DNA of 64,000 nucleotides from an uncultured Eubacterium sp. (lineage in GTDB: Bacteria > Bacillota > Clostridia > Lachnospirales > Lachnospiraceae), in NCBI GenBank assembly GCA_905235555.1, contig CAJOMD010000001.1, forward strand, positions 1 through 64,000, written 5' to 3'. Below, one piece after another: positions 49,529 through 59,889 of this stretch. The first letter of the stretch is position 1. Each line of letters begins with the position of its first letter. The notes beneath the pieces were generated by a model. The model was given only the letters and a program-made list of their open reading frames with translations. It searched no databases and was not told the DNA's origin. Position numbers and translations under genes: made by a program.

Positions 49529-51685
49529 TCAATCTTTTATTTTTATCAAAACTAGCATAGACAGTAATTCTAGTATCATAAACGCTCCGATTATAAAAAT
49601 GTATAGAAAGCTACTTATAATGACGTTTTTCGATTCAAGGTAAGCCCTTAATAAAAGATTCGCACTTTGCTTATCATTATTAATATATAAATCACCGTTG
49701 TATTTCGGCATAGCCGTATAATTATCAACTGCAAAACTTAATCCATTTTGATTGGATTGTGGTTTAATAGTTACAGTGTATTTTTTTAAATTGATTGGAT
49801 GCTGTGGCTTAATAGAAAATATCAACTGATCACCTTTTATAAATGAGGAGTCTATAGTCTTCTTGCTACGGGTTTTATTACCCGATGTAAGAGTGACATC
49901 ATATTTGCTATTTGGTGATTCTAATCTAAAAGACTTAAATTCTAGCGTATTAAAGTCATTTTTTGTATAAAATGATTGCTTTATAATCTTATTTTTGGAA
50001 GCAGCATCATCCAATTGATATTGCCAATTGGATCCATATGAATAAATGGCCATATTTTTTGCAGTGTATTTTTTCTGTGTGAAATCACTGTAGTAGGTAA
50101 ATCCAATAATTAGAGTAGCGATTTCAATTATGCATAAAAGAGGTAATAGTATTACTTTTGAACTGACAGAACATTTGCTCTTTAAAAACTTAATAGAGTT
50201 GTCTATACCTAAACATTCCATCATTAATAACAAAGGAATAAAAGGAACAGAATAACACTCTTTTGCCTCCCAAATCATATAGAAAACAATTGCACCCAGT
50301 ATGGAAATAGACACAAGCATACTAATATTGGATTTCTTTTTAGTAAATTGAATTAAGACAAGTATAGCTGAAAACAATAAGGTTAATATTCGGAACAATT
50401 GACTGTATATTAAAATAAAATCATTTTTTTCGCCAAAAAGGTAATTATAAAGAGAGTCTTCGTTTTCCACAAATTTTGTAAAACCTGGATATGCAGCACT
50501 TCCGTCCGCCCATGTAGTTTCTGCTTTATTTAAATAGAGTTTTGAAACCCCTAAAAAACCAAGGTCATTGACCAGCCTCTTTATTTCCTTTATATGGTAT
50601 TCTTGTTTTTCTTCTTTGGTCTTGTACTTAGCAGTATTGTGAACAACATCTGCTGAGAACTTCCCGTCGTTTGATAAACCAAGCATTATATAGTGAGTCA
50701 CAGGAAAGTAACCAGATGTATCATCCACGTAACTATATACTAGTTTGTTAATTCCCAAAAATGATAAAAAGCCAACCATAATAAAAATAACAAGAGAGAC
50801 TGATATCCTTCTTAAATTGTTTTTATTAATTCTAACAAACAAGATAAAGCATAGTACGGTAGCGATAATAGGAATAAGAACTGTAGGTCTTAGAAAGAAT
50901 CCTACTACACCTATTAGAGATATCAAACCAACCTTTATGTTATTTTTTATTGGATTACTATTACCTGATTTCCATATGGATGCCACCAAATATATAATTG
51001 CCGTGGTAAGTGGCATCGAAAATGTTGCGGAATAAACCCAAAAAATTATAAAGTAGTTAATTGGATTAAGCAGAGATAGTATCATATATTTTGTAGCTAC
51101 GGTTCTGTTAAAACAAATCTTCAAAGTCTTATAAACAAAAAAGATAGAAAGATCTATTAAAAGAGCATTAAATAATGTTAATATAGCCACATAATTTGTA
51201 GTTCCGAAGAAAAGAAGAATCTTATATATAAAAGCCAAAAAAATCACAATAAAATTATTATTAGAAATATAGTAATAGTATAGATTAGTAGTATCGATAC
51301 CCTTGTTAAGTCCTTTAGCTATGGATAAAGCTTGATCGTTTATCATATAGGAATCTGTAACAAAGTGAATATTGAATTTAAATGAAATGAAAATTTGTAG
51401 AATAACGATAAAAGCAAAAATAGAAATTGTAATAATTGTTAAAGCCTTTTTACTACATCTGTTTAATATTTTAAAAATCGCAAAAATAATAAAGATTAAA
51501 GTAATTGAAAAAATGATTAAAACAAGAGTTTTTGGTTGAACAATATCATTAAAATGAGTTGCAAAAATACTTGTTTTAAATAGCGATTTTACAAAAAGGA
51601 ATCCTAGTAATGCAAAAAGTATTACCAATATTGTCTTAACGCATATTTTTGAAAATTTACTATTAGGAATCATTGTTTTCCTCAC
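49529..51685 (-). CDS. Large multi-TM protein, probable lipid-linked glycosyltransferase (GT-C-like)
   Basis: 718 aa, many TM segments, C-terminal extracytoplasmic domain then a last TM; position in polysaccharide region. Confidence 0.65.
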   Translation of the reverse strand: MRKTMIPNSKFSKICVKTILVILFALLGFLFVKSLFKTSIFATHFNDIVQPKTLVLIIFSITLIFIIFAIFKILNRCSKKALTIITISIFAFIVILQIFISFKFNIHFVTDSYMINDQALSIAKGLNKGIDTTNLYYYYISNNNFIVIFLAFIYKILLFFGTTNYVAILTLFNALLIDLSIFFVYKTLKICFNRTVATKYMILSLLNPINYFIIFWVYSATFSMPLTTAIIYLVASIWKSGNSNPIKNNIKVGLISLIGVVGFFLRPTVLIPIIATVLCFILFVRINKNNLRRISVSLVIFIMVGFLSFLGINKLVYSYVDDTSGYFPVTHYIMLGLSNDGKFSADVVHNTAKYKTKEEKQEYHIKEIKRLVNDLGFLGVSKLYLNKAETTWADGSAAYPGFTKFVENEDSLYNYLFGEKNDFILIYSQLFRILTLLFSAILVLIQFTKKKSNISMLVSISILGAIVFYMIWEAKECYSVPFIPLLLMMECLGIDNSIKFLKSKCSVSSKVILLPLLCIIEIATLIIGFTYYSDFTQKKYTAKNMAIYSYGSNWQYQLDDAASKNKIIKQSFYTKNDFNTLEFKSFRLESPNSKYDVTLTSGNKTRSKKTIDSSFIKGDQLIFSIKPQHPINLKKYTVTIKPQSNQNGLSFAVDNYTAMPKYNGDLYINNDKQSANLLLRAYLESKNVIISSFLYIFIIGAFMILELLSMLVLIKIKD

Positions 51686-51761
51686 CTATAATTAATCAAG
51701 TAGATTATAGCAAATAATCAAGAATAATGTTATAATTTTTCTAGCAAAATGAAGATTATTT

Positions 51762-52493
51762 ATGAAAGGAAAAGTAATGGTTTTTGGGGCGATACTGGCT
51801 GGAGGTATTGGAAGCAGAATGGGAAATGTGGACAAGCCAAAGCAGTTTTTAGAAATTAATAAAAAACCAATATTAATACATACTTTAGAGAAATTCTATT
51901 TGGATGATGCTTTTGAGAAAGTTATAATTCTTTGCCCAAGAGAATGGGTTGATTATACAAAAGAATTAGTTGAAAAGCACATTGGAAAGCAGGATAAAGT
52001 AGTAGTGATAGAGGGCGGAAGCACTCGCAATGAAACTATTATGAATTCTATAGCTTATATAGAAGAAAACTATGAATTGACAGACGATGATATTATTGTT
52101 ACACACGATTCAGTTAGACCTTTTATAACAGATAGAATTATTAAAGAAAACATAGAGGCGGCTAAAGAATATGGCGCTTGTGATACAGTGTTTGGAGCTA
52201 CTGACACTATCGTGGTGAGTGAAGACAACAAGATTATTTCAGACATTCCAGATAGAACAAAAATGTATCAAGGTCAAACTCCTCAGTCTTTCAAAATTAA
52301 GAAGTTGAAAGAACTCTACAATGGACTTACAGATAAGGAGAAAGCCATCCTAACAGATGCAGCTAAGATTTTTGTTATCAAAGGACTTCCAGTTAGTTTA
52401 GTGGAAGGCGAAGAGACAAATATTAAAGTGACATATCAGTATGATCTTAGAGTAGCGGAAGCACTTATTCACGAAGACAGCGATGTTTCTTAA
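51762..52493 (+). CDS. tarI: Ribitol-5-phosphate cytidylyltransferase (TarI/IspD family; start could be 51777)
   Basis: GAILAGGIGSRMGNVDKPKQFLEI...THDSVRPFI...YQGQTPQSFKI; adjacent to tarJ-like gene. Confidence 0.85.
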   Translation: MKGKVMVFGAILAGGIGSRMGNVDKPKQFLEINKKPILIHTLEKFYLDDAFEKVIILCPREWVDYTKELVEKHIGKQDKVVVIEGGSTRNETIMNSIAYIEENYELTDDDIIVTHDSVRPFITDRIIKENIEAAKEYGACDTVFGATDTIVVSEDNKIISDIPDRTKMYQGQTPQSFKIKKLKELYNGLTDKEKAILTDAAKIFVIKGLPVSLVEGEETNIKVTYQYDLRVAEALIHEDSDVS

Positions 52494-52529
52494 AAGTTCA
52501 GGTTTTGTTATAATTGATTTGGAGGGTGT

Positions 52530-53555
52530 ATGCTAAATCATATTTATAGATTAATTAAACCGGGTATTTTTGAATATTCATGCAGTGATATTGCTGTAAA
52601 CACAGACAAAGCAATTGTTAGACCAATTTATTTGTCTATTTGTCATGCGGATCAAAGATACTATAGAGGAGAAAGGTCAGAAGAGGTTTTGAAAAAGAAA
52701 CTTCCAATGGCCCTTATTCATGAGGCTATAGGAAGAGTGGTTAATGACCCAACTGGATTTTTTAAAAAAGATGATTTAGTGGTAATGATTCCAAACACCC
52801 CAGTGGAGACTGACGATGTGATAGCAGAAAACTACTTAAGAAGCAGTAAGTTTAGAGCTAGTGGATACGATGGATTTATGCAAGAGTATGTGGAGATAGA
52901 TGCTGGCAGACTAGTTAAGATGCCAGAAGATATAGATTTGGAAGTGGCGGCATTTACAGAACTACTCACAGTAAGTGTTCACGCCATTATTAGGATGGAT
53001 AGATTTGCTCATTCTAGAAGAAATGCTGTAGGTGTTTGGGGAGATGGTAACCTAGGTTATATTACAGCAGTTTTATTTAAAGCAATGTTCCCAGACATTA
53101 AACTGTATGTGTTTGGAATAGATGATGAGAAACTTAAAGACTTTGATTTTGCAGATGAAGTGTTTAAGACAGATGCTATACCAGAAGATTTAAGGGTAGA
53201 TCACGCTTTTGAGTGTGTGGGAAATGAGTTTTCAGGTGATGCTATCAATCAGATAATTGATTATATTAACCCTGAAGGAACAATTTCTATTCTTGGTGTA
53301 TCAGAAAATCCAGTTCCTATTAACACAAGAATGGTTTTGGAAAAGGGACTTAGAATTTTTGGTAGCAGCCGAAGTGGATATGATGATTTTGTAAAAACTA
53401 TTAATCTTTACCAGACTAATCCTGAAGTGATAGAAAGACTTAAGAAGATAGTGGGCGAGGTTATTATCGTTAGAGATATAGAGGACGCCAAAGAAGCATT
53501 TGCAAAGGACTCCACCAGAGGCTTTGGCAAAACTATAATGAAGTGGGAGATATAA
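52530..53555 (+). CDS. tarJ: Ribulose-5-phosphate reductase (TarJ-type, zinc alcohol dehydrogenase family)
   Basis: 341 aa; ICHADQRYYRGERSEEVLKKKLPMALIHEAIGRVV; WGDGNLGYITAVLFK. Confidence 0.87.
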   Translation: MLNHIYRLIKPGIFEYSCSDIAVNTDKAIVRPIYLSICHADQRYYRGERSEEVLKKKLPMALIHEAIGRVVNDPTGFFKKDDLVVMIPNTPVETDDVIAENYLRSSKFRASGYDGFMQEYVEIDAGRLVKMPEDIDLEVAAFTELLTVSVHAIIRMDRFAHSRRNAVGVWGDGNLGYITAVLFKAMFPDIKLYVFGIDDEKLKDFDFADEVFKTDAIPEDLRVDHAFECVGNEFSGDAINQIIDYINPEGTISILGVSENPVPINTRMVLEKGLRIFGSSRSGYDDFVKTINLYQTNPEVIERLKKIVGEVIIVRDIEDAKEAFAKDSTRGFGKTIMKWEI

Positions 53556-53561
53556 TACTAG

Positions 53562-54962
53562 ATGTTTAAAGTCATTATCCCAGTATACAATGTGGAAAAA
53601 TATTTGAAAGAGGCAGTGGATAGTGTGATAGCACAGTCACTGCCTTTTAGTGATAATGTAAAAATATATTTGATTAATGATAAGAGCACGGATGGTTCTT
53701 TAGATATTTGTAATGAGTATCAGAAAAAATATCCTGATAATATATTTGTTCATGTTTTTGAAAGAAACCAGGGTGTGGCAATAGCCAGAAACTATGGATT
53801 AAAGATGGCAAAGCAAGATGAGTCAGATATTGTGGTGTTCTTAGATGCCGATGATAAGTTTGACAAGGATATGCTAAAGAAAGCAAAAGAGTTTTTCCAA
53901 AAATATCCTAACATTGACATGGCTACTACTGAAAGATTTTTCTTTGATGCACAGGAAGGTCCCCATAAGGCTAATGGGAGATTTGAAGACAAAGAAATAG
54001 TAGATATAAATGTAGACTTTACATATCCACAATACTTTGTGGGTGGGCTTTTCATAAAAGGAAAAGCGTTAAAGAAATTTAGGTTTAATAAGAAGATGGA
54101 CTTCTGGGAAGATGCTTTGGCGGTGAACAAAGTATTGTTGAGTTGTGAAAAATATGGTTTGATAAAGGATGCAATCTACTACTACAGAAGAAGAGGAGAC
54201 GAGACTTCCCTTGTGGATAGTTCTTGGAGGTCAAAAGATAGATATGACAAATTCTTAAGACAGGGATATAAAAAGTTGATGAGATATTGCCGTCTTAAAA
54301 AAGGAAAAGTTATTCCATATATCCAGTTTGTGGTAGCTTATCACTTGAGAACATATTTGTTAGAGAACAATCAAGAAGTGATTATGGAGATGATATCTGA
54401 AGAAGAGATGCCTAAGTTTAAGAAACGTCTACAGAATGTTCTTAAGAGTGTTGATGACGATGTTATCCTAAGTATAAACACTAGAATGCCTGTGATAGAA
54501 GGACTCCTATCTCTTAAATATGGAAGAAAAATAACAATGGATACTGAATACAAAGATGGGGACTTAGTATTCTCATATAAAGGACAAGAGTTTGATAGAC
54601 TTTCAGAGAAAACTATTAGAACTCTAGGCTGGCAAGACAAAGAAGGATACGAGGGAATGCTTAGAGGTAGATTTAGCACCCCAGTTTATGCTATGAAAGA
54701 AGATGACTATATCTTTGCCGAAAGCAATGGCCAGAGAATAAAGTCCATAAGACATGGATGTAAGAAAAGAATCAAGATATTTGGGAAAAATGTTAGAAAT
54801 TATAAGTACGCTGGTTTTGCGATAGACATTCCAGAAGATTGGACATCATTTAGATGGGGCATTCATCTAGAAGATGGTGATGTTATGCTAAATGAAGTAG
54901 ATGTAAAAGATCTGGGTGAGCGCACAGTGAAAGAAGAGGGTAATGATGGAACAGATAATTGA
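53562..54962 (+). CDS. Glycosyltransferase family 2 with C-terminal extension
   Basis: FKVIIPVYNVEKYLKEAVDSVIAQSL...VVFLDADDKFDKDM. Confidence 0.92.
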   Translation: MFKVIIPVYNVEKYLKEAVDSVIAQSLPFSDNVKIYLINDKSTDGSLDICNEYQKKYPDNIFVHVFERNQGVAIARNYGLKMAKQDESDIVVFLDADDKFDKDMLKKAKEFFQKYPNIDMATTERFFFDAQEGPHKANGRFEDKEIVDINVDFTYPQYFVGGLFIKGKALKKFRFNKKMDFWEDALAVNKVLLSCEKYGLIKDAIYYYRRRGDETSLVDSSWRSKDRYDKFLRQGYKKLMRYCRLKKGKVIPYIQFVVAYHLRTYLLENNQEVIMEMISEEEMPKFKKRLQNVLKSVDDDVILSINTRMPVIEGLLSLKYGRKITMDTEYKDGDLVFSYKGQEFDRLSEKTIRTLGWQDKEGYEGMLRGRFSTPVYAMKEDDYIFAESNGQRIKSIRHGCKKRIKIFGKNVRNYKYAGFAIDIPEDWTSFRWGIHLEDGDVMLNEVDVKDLGERTVKEEGNDGTDN

Positions 54963-55797
54963 TTTGGGTGAAGTCAATTCATTAAAAGAAAACAAGATAT
55001 TATTTGGTGAAAATAAAAAGACCACTTTGGTTAATTCAAAGATTGTGTTTAAGGGGAAGAACAACATTCTTTTCTTAGAGGATGATGTAAACATTAAAGA
55101 TTCTACCTTATCCTTTGAAGGAGATAATAGTGTTATTTATTTAAGTAGTAATCATAATATTTATCTTTTAAATGTAATGGTTCACAGTGATAGTGTTTTC
55201 TATATGGGAGAGAAAAATTATATGAACGGCAAATTGAATGCCATTTGCTCTGAGAGAAAACACATAGTTATTGGAAACAGGGGCTTGTTTTCTTTTGGAA
55301 TTTGGCTAAGAATGGCAGACCCTCATATTATCTATGATATAGAATCAAGAAAGAGAAAGAATTTAACTAAAAGTATTTTCTTAGGAGACCACATTTGGGT
55401 GGGTCAGAGCGCAATGATTCTTAAAGGAACAAAGATGGGATCAGGAAGTATATTAGGTGCAATGTCACTTATTTCAAACAAGACTATTCCATCAAACACT
55501 ATTTGGGGAGGAAATCCTGCTAAGCAAATAACAAGCGATATTTTCTTTACAAATGATGTGGTTCATAGATACAGTCCTGAACAGACTGAGCAGAGCATGA
55601 CTAATGGGGATGATATTTTTATTTATAAGAAAGATGAATCTACATTGTCGTTTGATGAAATAGACAAGGCATTAACTGATGCTAAAAATGCAAATGAGAG
55701 ACTAGATTATATTTTAAAAAATATTCGCGGATACAAGGAGAAGAATAGATTCTTTGTGGGAGAAATGAAAAGTAAAAAGAAAAAGTTTGTAAAATAA
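54943..55797 (+). CDS. Left-handed beta-helix (hexapeptide) acyltransferase
   Basis: FLGDHIWVGQSAMILKGTKMGSGSILGAMSLISNKTIPSNTIWGGNPAKQI. Confidence 0.87.
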   Translation: MMEQIIDLGEVNSLKENKILFGENKKTTLVNSKIVFKGKNNILFLEDDVNIKDSTLSFEGDNSVIYLSSNHNIYLLNVMVHSDSVFYMGEKNYMNGKLNAICSERKHIVIGNRGLFSFGIWLRMADPHIIYDIESRKRKNLTKSIFLGDHIWVGQSAMILKGTKMGSGSILGAMSLISNKTIPSNTIWGGNPAKQITSDIFFTNDVVHRYSPEQTEQSMTNGDDIFIYKKDESTLSFDEIDKALTDAKNANERLDYILKNIRGYKEKNRFFVGEMKSKKKKFVK

Positions 55798-55806
55798 ATA
55801 TTAAAC

Positions 55807-55841
55807 AAAGAAGGAGTTTGAATTATTCAAACTCCTTCTTT
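55807..55841. terminator. Bidirectional hairpin terminator
   Basis: aaagaaggagtttgaa / ttcaaactccttcttt between convergent genes. Confidence 0.85.
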
Positions 55842-55850
55842 ATGAAAATT

Positions 55851-56933
55851 TTATATTTTAATTTTGCTCCATAGTTTTTTGAAGAATGCATCAAATACTA
55901 TTGCCAATGCTACGGAAGCAATCAATGAAAGAATAACAAAAAGATATTTGTATTTATCTAGACCAATTTGTTGGAATATAATCATAGGGACTCTTTGTAG
56001 CATATAAACAGTAAATATATGCTCTCCTAACCACTTATAGATAAAACTTTTAATGCGCAGTTTCATAGTTAGCAATACTATAAATAGTGTAAATGCAAAA
56101 GACCAAAGTGTGTATGGAAGCGATAATGTATAATGTAACCCATTTTCAATGTAAGGCTGGCCTAGGGCATGTTCATGAGTGTAGATAAATGCTGCAAGTC
56201 CAATCATAAGAACTACAAAATAGATTATATGATTTTTCATAACAAATTTGTCTATGTATATTTTGAGTATGGAGAACCACATTCCTAGAGGGTAAATCAA
56301 CAGAGTGTTATAGTAGTAAGACTCTTTGTCTGCATTAAATAATAGAAATGCTGCCACCACAGTTAAAATTGTCATGATGCTGGCACACAATATATGCATA
56401 TATTTTTTATTGGAAAATTTGATTGGTAAAAAGGCAAGGAAAGATAGTGCATATAGAATTAATATTGCCAAAATATACCAGCTTGAATTACCAACACTTT
56501 TCCAACCGACAAATGACCACAAAAGGTCTGACCACGTATAGTTAATTTTGAATATCAAGTCAATAATATAGTATAGAAGAACTATAATATCGAAGTTAAT
56601 CAAGGTTTTAAGTATTCTCCTAACAGGGATTTTTTTCACATAATCAAATGATTTGGCCTTGATAGATTCCATTATGCCGTAGCCAGAGTAGAACAAGAAC
56701 ATGGCCACTATCATTTGCCCAAGGAAAGACCTAACGGCTAAGTAAGGGTCATCATAAATGCCTCCCAACTTCAAATACTGAGAACAGTGAGAAAAGAAAA
56801 CAAACACCACGAAGACACCCTTGATAATGTTCGTGTTATCTTTGCTCATGTAGTCCGTATTAAATTCTTTGATAGAAGTTGCCCTACATCCGATAAGTAA
56901 GATAACCGCAAATATGGACAAGAAAATAATCAT
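55851..56933 (-). CDS. Acyltransferase family 3 (OafA-type) membrane protein
   Basis: 360 aa, ~10 TM; IIKGVFVVFVFFSHCSQYLKLGG. Confidence 0.85.
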   Translation of the reverse strand: MIIFLSIFAVILLIGCRATSIKEFNTDYMSKDNTNIIKGVFVVFVFFSHCSQYLKLGGIYDDPYLAVRSFLGQMIVAMFLFYSGYGIMESIKAKSFDYVKKIPVRRILKTLINFDIIVLLYYIIDLIFKINYTWSDLLWSFVGWKSVGNSSWYILAILILYALSFLAFLPIKFSNKKYMHILCASIMTILTVVAAFLLFNADKESYYYNTLLIYPLGMWFSILKIYIDKFVMKNHIIYFVVLMIGLAAFIYTHEHALGQPYIENGLHYTLSLPYTLWSFAFTLFIVLLTMKLRIKSFIYKWLGEHIFTVYMLQRVPMIIFQQIGLDKYKYLFVILSLIASVALAIVFDAFFKKLWSKIKI

Positions 56934-57065
56934 TTATAACTCCCTATTTTATCAATTCATCAATGATTGGTTCCTCATCAGAACACCGACATAATTATAA
57001 CATTTTTCCCTTAAATATGTTATTATTTAATGCGTAGATTCATATAAAAATAAATGGAGAATTAA

Positions 57066-59879
57066 GTGAAAGCATCAATTATTATACCGGCATATAATTC
57101 GGAAGAATTTATATCTGAGACACTAGACAGTGCTGTGGCTCAAACTATAGATGATTTTGAAATCATCTGTATTAATGATGGTTCAAAAGATTCCACTATA
57201 GACATTTTGCGTGAGTACGAGCAGGAAAATGATAATCTTATCGTCATCGACAAAGAAAACGAGGGAGTGGCAGCAGCTAGAAATGACGGAATAAAAATAG
57301 CGAAGGGAGAGTTCCTTTATTTTTTAGATGCAGACGATTTGCTAGAGAGTACAGCGCTTGAGCATATGTATGAAAAGGCAAAGAAATATAAGGCCGATTT
57401 AGTAATAGCTCAGTACGATATTTTTGACGAATCTAGAACGTATATGATTAAGGATTTAGAAGATACTGTTTTAAAACCTACTATAGATAAGTATGATCTT
57501 GATATTATCAATACATTTTCTCTATGTAATAAATTCTTTAAAAAAGAAATAATAGATAAAAATGATATGAAGATTCCACCACTCACATATTCTGAGGATG
57601 GAGTCTTTACTATGCAGTTTGTTTTTAACAGTAAGACTATTGCCACGCTAGAGGACAGAGTGTTCCACTACAGACGTTTGGTGGATAATGAAAACTCTGC
57701 TACTACGGTAATATCCGATACAAAGATAGAGGATTATATAGAAGCTCACAAGCAAATTGCTAAGCTGGCAAAGGAAAGTTTGCTTAGGGATAATCCTAAG
57801 TATAAGACTATAGAGGAAGCTTGCGAGGCAGAAACTTGGATTAAGCAGTATGTAAATGCTATTTATGGAAAAGAGTTACGTATTTTAGCAGGACAGTTCT
57901 ACTCAAAGTATTGGGTTCAAAGTCCTGATATTAATAATAAGATAGTGGAAGAGATAAAATCTATCGTATCGAAGTTAGATGTTTATACTCTGGCTATGAT
58001 TTCTGACGAAATTCCTGATGTGACATTCCAAAATATTGGCCTAGAAGGAAAAGAAATATTAGATAGTGCAGCATTTACTTTTGCTATTTATGGAAATCCA
58101 CAGAACGAGGAAGGTTTTGTTAAAACTATGCAGAGCGTAGTCTATCAAAACTTTATTAGAACTAAAGTTACTGTTAATAGTGAAATGAAAGAGATAGCAG
58201 AGAAGAATGATGTCTGCACTCACAATGTATTCTTTGTAGATGCCGCAGATAAAAACTCTTTCTATTATGAGCAGATAAAAAACTGCGATACAGACTATAT
58301 AATCTTGGGTGATGATCAGTTCTCTTACGGAACAAGTATGCTTAAGTGGATGTTTAAGAGAGACATTAGAGGCGGAAGAGACTTTAGAGTGGAGCAAGTA
58401 TTTACAGGTGATGGTAATTCTATTCCTATATTTGCAAACAAAATAGCAATCTCATCTGTTAGAGAAGTGGAATCATACAACGATGCACTTAGCCTTGATA
58501 ATATAGTAGCAAACAAAGTTTTCAATACAGACTTTTTGAAAGGCTTTGATTTTGATGAGAGTAAGCCTATTACTGACTATGTGAAAGATTTCTATATTAA
58601 AGGGTCTTTCCAGGCGTATGATACGGAACTTGTTTTCTTTAACGAGGATAAGAAAGAGTATATGAAGTTGGTTGATTCATCTTTGGCTAGTAAAACTATG
58701 GAAGAGGCGTTTGAGGAAAAGAGCGCTGATTTGAAAGACGATGAACTAGTGGTTAACCAGGGCTGGGAACTTAAAAAACTTTTGGATGTTCATAATGATC
58801 CAAACTATATGAATGATAAGAAGTTCATTAAGTGGATTAATAAGGCAACAGAACTTCCGGTGAAGAATCAGACACTTTTCATTACTATAAGAAAAGATGG
58901 CGAACTAGAGGGTAATGCAAAGGCTTTGTATGACCACATTAAGGGTGATAAAAAGATAGTGGCAGCCATGCTCCCACATAAAAATAAAGATATAAAAAAG
59001 ATGGTGATGGAGCTTGGCTCTAGCAAGGTAATAGTGACAGATGATTACGTGAAGTATTTGAGATACTTCCCACTTAAACCAGAGCAAAGATTCATTCAAC
59101 TATGGCATGCGTGTGGTGCGTTCAAGATGTTTGGAAAGCACGGCACCAATATGAGTCCTGTGACAGATGCAGCCACACATGCACAGTACAATTTAGTTTG
59201 CGTGAGTGGTAAGGCGGTTAGACCTATTTATGCTGATGCATTTGAGGTGGATTTAAAGAAAGTTAAGGACGTGGGAGTTCCTAGAACAGATATGTTCTTT
59301 GACGAGGAATATATTAACAGTGTTAGAAAAAAAGTTTATGCTAAGCGCCCTAACCTTAAGGGCAAAGAAGTGATTGTGTATGCCCCTACATTTAGAGATG
59401 CCAGGGGTGGAAGAGCAAACTTCCAGCCAGAACTTGATTTTGAGAGACTTTCTAAAAACTTGAAGGACAATCAGGTGTTTGTAGTTTGCCCACACCCTGT
59501 CATGAAAAATGACATAGTGGATGGCAAGTACGATAATGTCTATGTGGAGAGAGATTTCTCAACTAACGATATGATGCTAGTTTCAGATATGCTAATTACG
59601 GACTACTCATCAGTAATATTTGAATATGCATTGCTAAATAAGCCTATTGCATTCTTCTGTTACGATTTGGAAAAATACAACAGAGGTTTCTACTTATCTT
59701 ATCCTGATGATTTGCCGGGTGAAGTTTATATGAATCAAGATGAGTTAGAAAAATTTATCACTGATGACAGTTTGCATACAATTTCTGATAAACACAAGGA
59801 CTTTGTCGAAAACTATATGACAGGTTGTGACGGACATAGTACTGAGAGAATTGCTAAAATTATTAACGATTATTTTTAA
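57066..59879 (+). CDS. Fusion: GT2 + middle region + CDP-glycerol glycerophosphotransferase
   Basis: 937 aa; KASIIIPAYNSEEFISETLDSAVAQT...YFLDADDLLE; C-term QLWHACGAFKMFGKHG...YAPTFRDARGG...MLITDYSSVIFEYALLNKPIAFF. Confidence 0.92.
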   Translation: MKASIIIPAYNSEEFISETLDSAVAQTIDDFEIICINDGSKDSTIDILREYEQENDNLIVIDKENEGVAAARNDGIKIAKGEFLYFLDADDLLESTALEHMYEKAKKYKADLVIAQYDIFDESRTYMIKDLEDTVLKPTIDKYDLDIINTFSLCNKFFKKEIIDKNDMKIPPLTYSEDGVFTMQFVFNSKTIATLEDRVFHYRRLVDNENSATTVISDTKIEDYIEAHKQIAKLAKESLLRDNPKYKTIEEACEAETWIKQYVNAIYGKELRILAGQFYSKYWVQSPDINNKIVEEIKSIVSKLDVYTLAMISDEIPDVTFQNIGLEGKEILDSAAFTFAIYGNPQNEEGFVKTMQSVVYQNFIRTKVTVNSEMKEIAEKNDVCTHNVFFVDAADKNSFYYEQIKNCDTDYIILGDDQFSYGTSMLKWMFKRDIRGGRDFRVEQVFTGDGNSIPIFANKIAISSVREVESYNDALSLDNIVANKVFNTDFLKGFDFDESKPITDYVKDFYIKGSFQAYDTELVFFNEDKKEYMKLVDSSLASKTMEEAFEEKSADLKDDELVVNQGWELKKLLDVHNDPNYMNDKKFIKWINKATELPVKNQTLFITIRKDGELEGNAKALYDHIKGDKKIVAAMLPHKNKDIKKMVMELGSSKVIVTDDYVKYLRYFPLKPEQRFIQLWHACGAFKMFGKHGTNMSPVTDAATHAQYNLVCVSGKAVRPIYADAFEVDLKKVKDVGVPRTDMFFDEEYINSVRKKVYAKRPNLKGKEVIVYAPTFRDARGGRANFQPELDFERLSKNLKDNQVFVVCPHPVMKNDIVDGKYDNVYVERDFSTNDMMLVSDMLITDYSSVIFEYALLNKPIAFFCYDLEKYNRGFYLSYPDDLPGEVYMNQDELEKFITDDSLHTISDKHKDFVENYMTGCDGHSTERIAKIINDYF

Positions 59880-59889
59880 GGAGAAGTAA

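Noticed and set aside
53674-54679. Antisense ORFs opposite the GT2 gene at 53562
   Set aside because: Shadow ORFs without RBS or motifs.
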